A DNA stretch of 64,000 nt from Sporosarcina ureae DSM 2281 (GTDB lineage: Bacteria > Bacillota > Bacilli > Bacillales_A > Planococcaceae). Positions 63,662 to 64,000 of the stretch are shown in pieces. The translations under genes were made by a program, and so were the position numbers. Numbering within the stretch: the first letter of the stretch is position 1; every line of letters starts with the position of its first letter. The DNA is taken from positions 239,239 through 303,238 of the forward strand of contig NZ_AUDQ01000002.1 in assembly GCF_000425545.1 (NCBI RefSeq). The letters run 5' to 3'. The notes below the pieces were generated by a model that was not told where the DNA came from, searched no databases, and worked only from the letters and a program-made list of their open reading frames with translations.

Positions 63662-63734
63662 TGTAACCGTCAAGTAGAATTCAACAGTTTTCGATAAATA
63701 ACTTTCAACAGTTTTCATCAATTAAGACTCAACA
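63662..63734. repeat. Terminal repeats of an IS21-family element
   Basis: TTCAACAGTTTTC occurs at 63680-63692 and again at 63704-63716, a 24-bp period, with a partial third copy (CTCAACAC) at 63727-63734. Multiple short repeats inside the ends, and a TG terminus (63662), are typical of IS21 elements, where IstA binds them. The other end lies beyond the window. Confidence 0.65.
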
Positions 63735-63736
63735 CT

Positions 63737-64000
63737 TCATTCTGTAAAAAGGGTTTTTCTGTATTTCATCCGAATGCTATCCTGCTCTTCACTAAATGTA
63801 AGAATTTCGCTGCGATGAAGAAGACGATCAAGGATTGCTGTAGTCAGAGTAGGATCACCCAAGAACTTTCCCCATTCACCTGGCCCCTTATTTGATGTCA
63901 GAATAAAGGCTGCCCTGTCATATAGTTCGTAAATGAATTGGAAGAATAGATGGGCCTCCTGTGGCTCATAAGCCATATACATGACATCATCGATGATAAT
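63737..64000 (-). CDS. istB: IS21-family helper ATPase IstB (truncated by window edge)
   Basis: The C-terminal 88 codons of the AAA+ helper of IS21 transposase. The frame runs off the right edge. It begins with the Walker B segment IIIDDVMYMAYEPQEAHLFF, then the sensor-1 strand AAFILTSNKGPGEW, and ends with the DRLLHRSEIL and sensor-2-like region typical of IstB. The transposase gene istA is expected to the right of the window. The stop lies a few bases inside the terminal repeats. Confidence 0.9.
   Translation of the reverse strand: MIIDDVMYMAYEPQEAHLFFQFIYELYDRAAFILTSNKGPGEWGKFLGDPTLTTAILDRLLHRSEILTFSEEQDSIRMKYRKTLFTE

Overview
The window is a chromosomal segment of a low-to-mid GC, endospore-forming member of the Bacillales, most likely Planococcaceae (Sporosarcina or a close relative). 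The evidence is gene content and order. Four blocks match the Bacillus subtilis chromosome: sspI-ysgA-[T-box]-pheS-pheT-rnhC-zapA-cvpA-polX-mutS2; lcfA-fadR-fadB-etfB-etfA-trxA-uvrC-sdhCAB; ysmA-gerE-ysmB-racE-rph-rdgB-ysnB; and a bacillibactin-type siderophore locus. Spore genes (sspI, gerE) show a sporulating lineage, and a meso-diaminopimelate dehydrogenase fits the Planococcaceae. No search was run; names come from motifs, lengths and gene order.

Layout. 1-1.6 kb: 3' part of cydC (left edge cuts it). 1.7-2.1 kb: a decayed DedA-family gene. 2.1-7.2 kb: psd and pssA divergently arranged, a hemerythrin-like protein, recQ, and an MFS transporter. 7.3-8.7 kb: a solitary TnpB element with recognisable ends. 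8.7-14.4 kb: ddh, an M42 peptidase, an orphan argF, a small membrane exporter and an acyl-CoA ligase. 14.5-25.6 kb: sspI, ysgA, a Phe T-box, pheST, rnhC, zapA, cvpA, polX, mutS2. 25.6-26.2 kb: a DUF350 protein and a 28-residue membrane peptide. 26.4-31.5 kb: the fatty-acid degradation operon with cre, palindrome and FadR-box sites. 31.5-37.4 kb: trxA, uvrC, sdhCAB. 37.6-41.9 kb: thioesterase, gerE (with a sigma-K-like promoter), a MarR regulator, racE, rph, rdgB, ysnB, tRNA-Arg(TCT).

42-63.2 kb is the accessory part. It is an iron-acquisition locus that gathers, on one strand, siderophore synthesis (dhbACEBF, mbtH), carrier activation (sfp-type transferase), a candidate exporter, uptake (lipoprotein, two FecCD permeases, ATPase), a BesA-type esterase and an FNR-like flavoprotein. 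The two adenylation domains of DhbF read out exactly the known Gly and Thr codes, so the product is predicted to be bacillibactin (cyclic DHB-Gly-Thr trimer). A perfect 7-1-7 Fur box precedes dhbA. A second Fur-type promoter precedes the uptake genes, but about 480 bp of decayed coding sequence lies between that promoter and the binding-protein gene. The locus sits between tRNA-Arg and an IS21-family element that runs off the right edge, which suggests a mobile or rearranged island. No wholly new multi-gene system was found. The best leads for novelty are the FNR-like oxidoreductase, the decayed gene in the iron locus, the TnpB element with its guide RNA region, and several palindromic operators without an assigned regulator.
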